Below, one piece after another: positions 62,185-64,000 of a stretch of 64,000 nt of DNA (position 1 is the first letter of the stretch; every line of letters starts with the position of its first letter). Source of the DNA: Liolophura sinensis (lineage: Eukaryota > Mollusca > Polyplacophora > Chitonida > Chitonidae). The position numbers were made by a program, and so were the translations under genes. Where the stretch lies: the NCBI RefSeq assembly GCF_032854445.1, contig NC_088295.1, positions 5,272,501-5,336,500 on the forward strand. The letters are read 5' to 3'. The notes below the pieces were generated by a model. That model worked only from the letters and a program-made list of their open reading frames with translations, had not been told where the DNA came from and searched no databases.

Positions 62185-62790
62185 TTATGAGGGAATGTTG
62201 GAACTATGCTGGGCTACATCCCATCGGCATTCTGCCACTTCACCGACACCTATTTGATGGTTACATGTAGGCCTAACAGTTGGCCGTAGACCGTGATAGG
62301 CTACATTCCATAGACGATCTACTACGCCAACTAGTTGAGGAATGCATGTAGACCTAATGGTGGGATGTTCGATCGGTTCTGGGCTACATCCCGCCGGCAA
62401 TCTACCACCTCACCGTCCGCTTTGGTAGCGATATATCCAGGATCAATCCTGGGTCGGGTCACACCTAAGACTTTGAAAGAGGAAGTTGTAACTTCTTCTG
62501 GTTGACCTGTATTTGTATAATTGCTCATTCGGGGCGGCTTACTTGCCTTCGGTAAATCGTCTCAGTGAAGCAGCACTAGATAAAAGAGTGTTCACAGAGG
62601 AGGCACTTTACACGCGCATGCACTCTGAGGACTCTTTCGTCGTCATATCACTGTAAAATTGTACGATGTTAAACCCTAAACACTGACTGACCGCCTCACC
62701 GCCAACCAGTTAGGGGATGCAGGTAGACCTAACGGTGGAATGTTCGAACAGTGCTGTTCTACATCCCACATCCAATCGTTTACCGACATC
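62185..62790. repeat. Degenerate ~88-93-bp minisatellite remnants
   Basis: Three to five diverged units ('gggctacatcccgccggcaa', 'cctaacggtggaatgttcga') related to 12950-13680 (inverted) and 50245-51785 (direct). They are split by a family 1 SINE (62420-62695). Confidence 0.75.
62420..62695 (+). mobile_element. SINE family 1, diverged
   Basis: It carries 'ccaggatcaatcctgggtcg', 'cacacctaagactttgaaag' and 'ggcggcttacttgccttcgg', and ends 'aaaccctaaacactgactga'. The head is truncated. Confidence 0.75.
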
Positions 62791-63175
62791 AAAGCTCTAC
62801 CTACATCCAGAAACCCTTTCACCAATGTTAAAACATCCTTTCATCCATATAAACATTTTAAACTCTCTTAAGTAAGAAGAAGTAGAACCGACGGCGGTAA
62901 CTGTAACGTCATGTTAAATGACGGTTTGAAGCTTTTGGGTCGTGTAAGACGAATAATATATAGTGTTGGAGAGAAAAGTGTAGAGTACTGGCGGCCTTCA
63001 ACAAATACCTGTCATCTAAATGACGGCGTTTGTTTCCGGCCTCTGTCCTATTTTATCAGAATGCTTCAACCAACACCCCTCCATTAGGACAGACTGTTGG
63101 AATGCTCTATGTGCATACTCCCGGCATCCAATAGAAGAGAAGATGCATACAGATATCCAACATTAAATCAGTAAT
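62790..63175. other. Right-arm outer block, inverted copy of 12640-12925
   Basis: Includes 'ccctccattaggacagactg' and 'gatgcatacagatatccaac', the reverse complements of sequence at about 12670-12770. It is extended by about 100 bp (62970-63060) not seen on the left. By symmetry the 3' end of a second A-like gene might lie beyond 64 kb. Confidence 0.65.
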
Positions 63176-63179
63176 ATTG

Positions 63180-64000
63180 GCATGTAGTCATGAAGCTCAT
63201 TGTGGAGATGCGTCACACATGGGTCATGAACCTTATTCTGGAGATACGTCACACATGAATCATGAACCTCATTGTGGAGATGCGTCACACATGAATCATG
63301 AACCTCATTGTGGAGATACGTCGCACATGGGCCATGAACCTTATTGTGGAGATACGTCTCACATGAATCATGAACCTCATTGTGGAGATGCGTCACACAT
63401 TAATCATGAACCTGGTTGTGGAGATGCGTCACACATGTGTCATGAACCTTATTGTGGAGATACGTCTCACATGAATCATGAACCTTATTGTGAAGATGCG
63501 TCACACATTAATCATGAACCTGGTTGTGGAGATGCGTCACACATGTGTCATAAACCTTATTGTGGAGATACGTCACACATGAATCATGAACCTCATTGTG
63601 GAGATGCGTCACACATGGGTCATGAACCTTATTCTGGAGATACGTCACACATGAATCATGAACCTTATTGTGGAGATGCGTCACACATGGGTCATGAACC
63701 TCATTGTGGAGATGTGTCACACATTAATCATGAAGCTGATTGTGGAGATGCGTCTCACATGTGTCATGAACCTCATTGTGAAGATGCGTCACACATGGGT
63801 CATGAAGCTGATTGTGGAGATGCGTCTCACATGTGTCATGAACCTCATTGTGAAGATGCGTCACACATGGGTCATGAACCTCATTGTGGAGATGTGTCAC
63901 ACATGGGTCATGAAGCTGATTGTGGAGATTGCGTCTCACATGTGTCATGAACCTCATTGTGAAGATGCGTCACACATGGGTCATGAAGCTGATTGTGGAG
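63180..64000. repeat. 36-bp minisatellite running off the window
   Basis: About 22 units of 'gatgcgtcacacatgggtca' then 'tgaacctcattgtgga'. The 3n unit keeps a plus-strand frame open for 257 codons (CGDASHMGHEPH repeat) and several minus-strand frames. It is not considered a gene. It takes the place of the 24-bp array that follows gene A in the left arm. Confidence 0.92.

Noticed and set aside
63177-63950. 257-codon His/Cys-rich frame, possible metal-binding repeat protein
   Set aside because: 36-bp minisatellite; opposite-strand frames are equally open. It has no start context, signal peptide or flanking domain.

Overview
The window is eukaryotic genomic DNA. It has spliced genes with GT-AG introns, tRNA-derived SINEs, LTR, YR-type and Penelope-like retroelement debris, and very many minisatellites. 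The SINE types and the BEL/Pao, DIRS-like and Penelope-like mixture suggest a marine invertebrate, most likely a lophotrochozoan such as a mollusc or brachiopod. This placement is inference; no single sequence proves it. There is no sign of bacterial organisation.

The protein-coding content that can be supported is a small family of GH29 alpha-L-fucosidases. Gene A (+ strand, 920-11984) and gene B (- strand, 22918-35515) each have eight exons with identical splice phases. They encode apparently intact proteins of 463 and 476 residues, each with a signal peptide, the nucleophile Asp motif WSDG and the KWE acid/base motif. They converge tail to tail. A third first exon (C, - strand, 47727-48094) is nearly identical to exon 1 of A but has no downstream exons in the window. 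A fourth, broken copy (D, + strand, 54141-55333) keeps only a damaged exon 7 and the 3' half of exon 8 of a B-like gene. E-box/CLEAR-like motifs lie close upstream of all three first exons, which fits a lysosomal enzyme.

The layout is dominated by a large, eroded inverted duplication of the A-B intergenic region. The left arm runs from about 12.64 kb to 26.9 kb. The right arm runs from about 51.8 kb to 63.2 kb in the opposite orientation. The arms differ by a 3-kb 52-bp minisatellite and a 2.2-kb insertion carrying DIRS-like sequence (both left only), and by several SINEs. Between the arms lie the 5' part of gene B, a foldback element (35.7-36.4 kb), a Harbinger-type MITE (36992-37538), a BEL/Pao element (38.2-43.2 kb) interrupted by a Penelope-like fragment, a diverged 0.3-0.5 kb tandem repeat (43.3-45.3 kb) and orphan exon C.

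The most unusual signal is that several intronic minisatellites are copies of the adjoining exon-intron junction. The 56-bp array in intron 4 of both A and B repeats the last ~44 bases of exon 4 plus the intact 5' splice site, roughly 80 times in A and 40 times in B. The 27-bp array in intron 6 of B, and its relic beside D, repeats the end of exon 6 plus its splice donor. In intron 7 of B a 30-bp array runs to within about ten bases of the exon 8 acceptor. The introns of this family therefore appear to grow by amplification of their own splice junctions.
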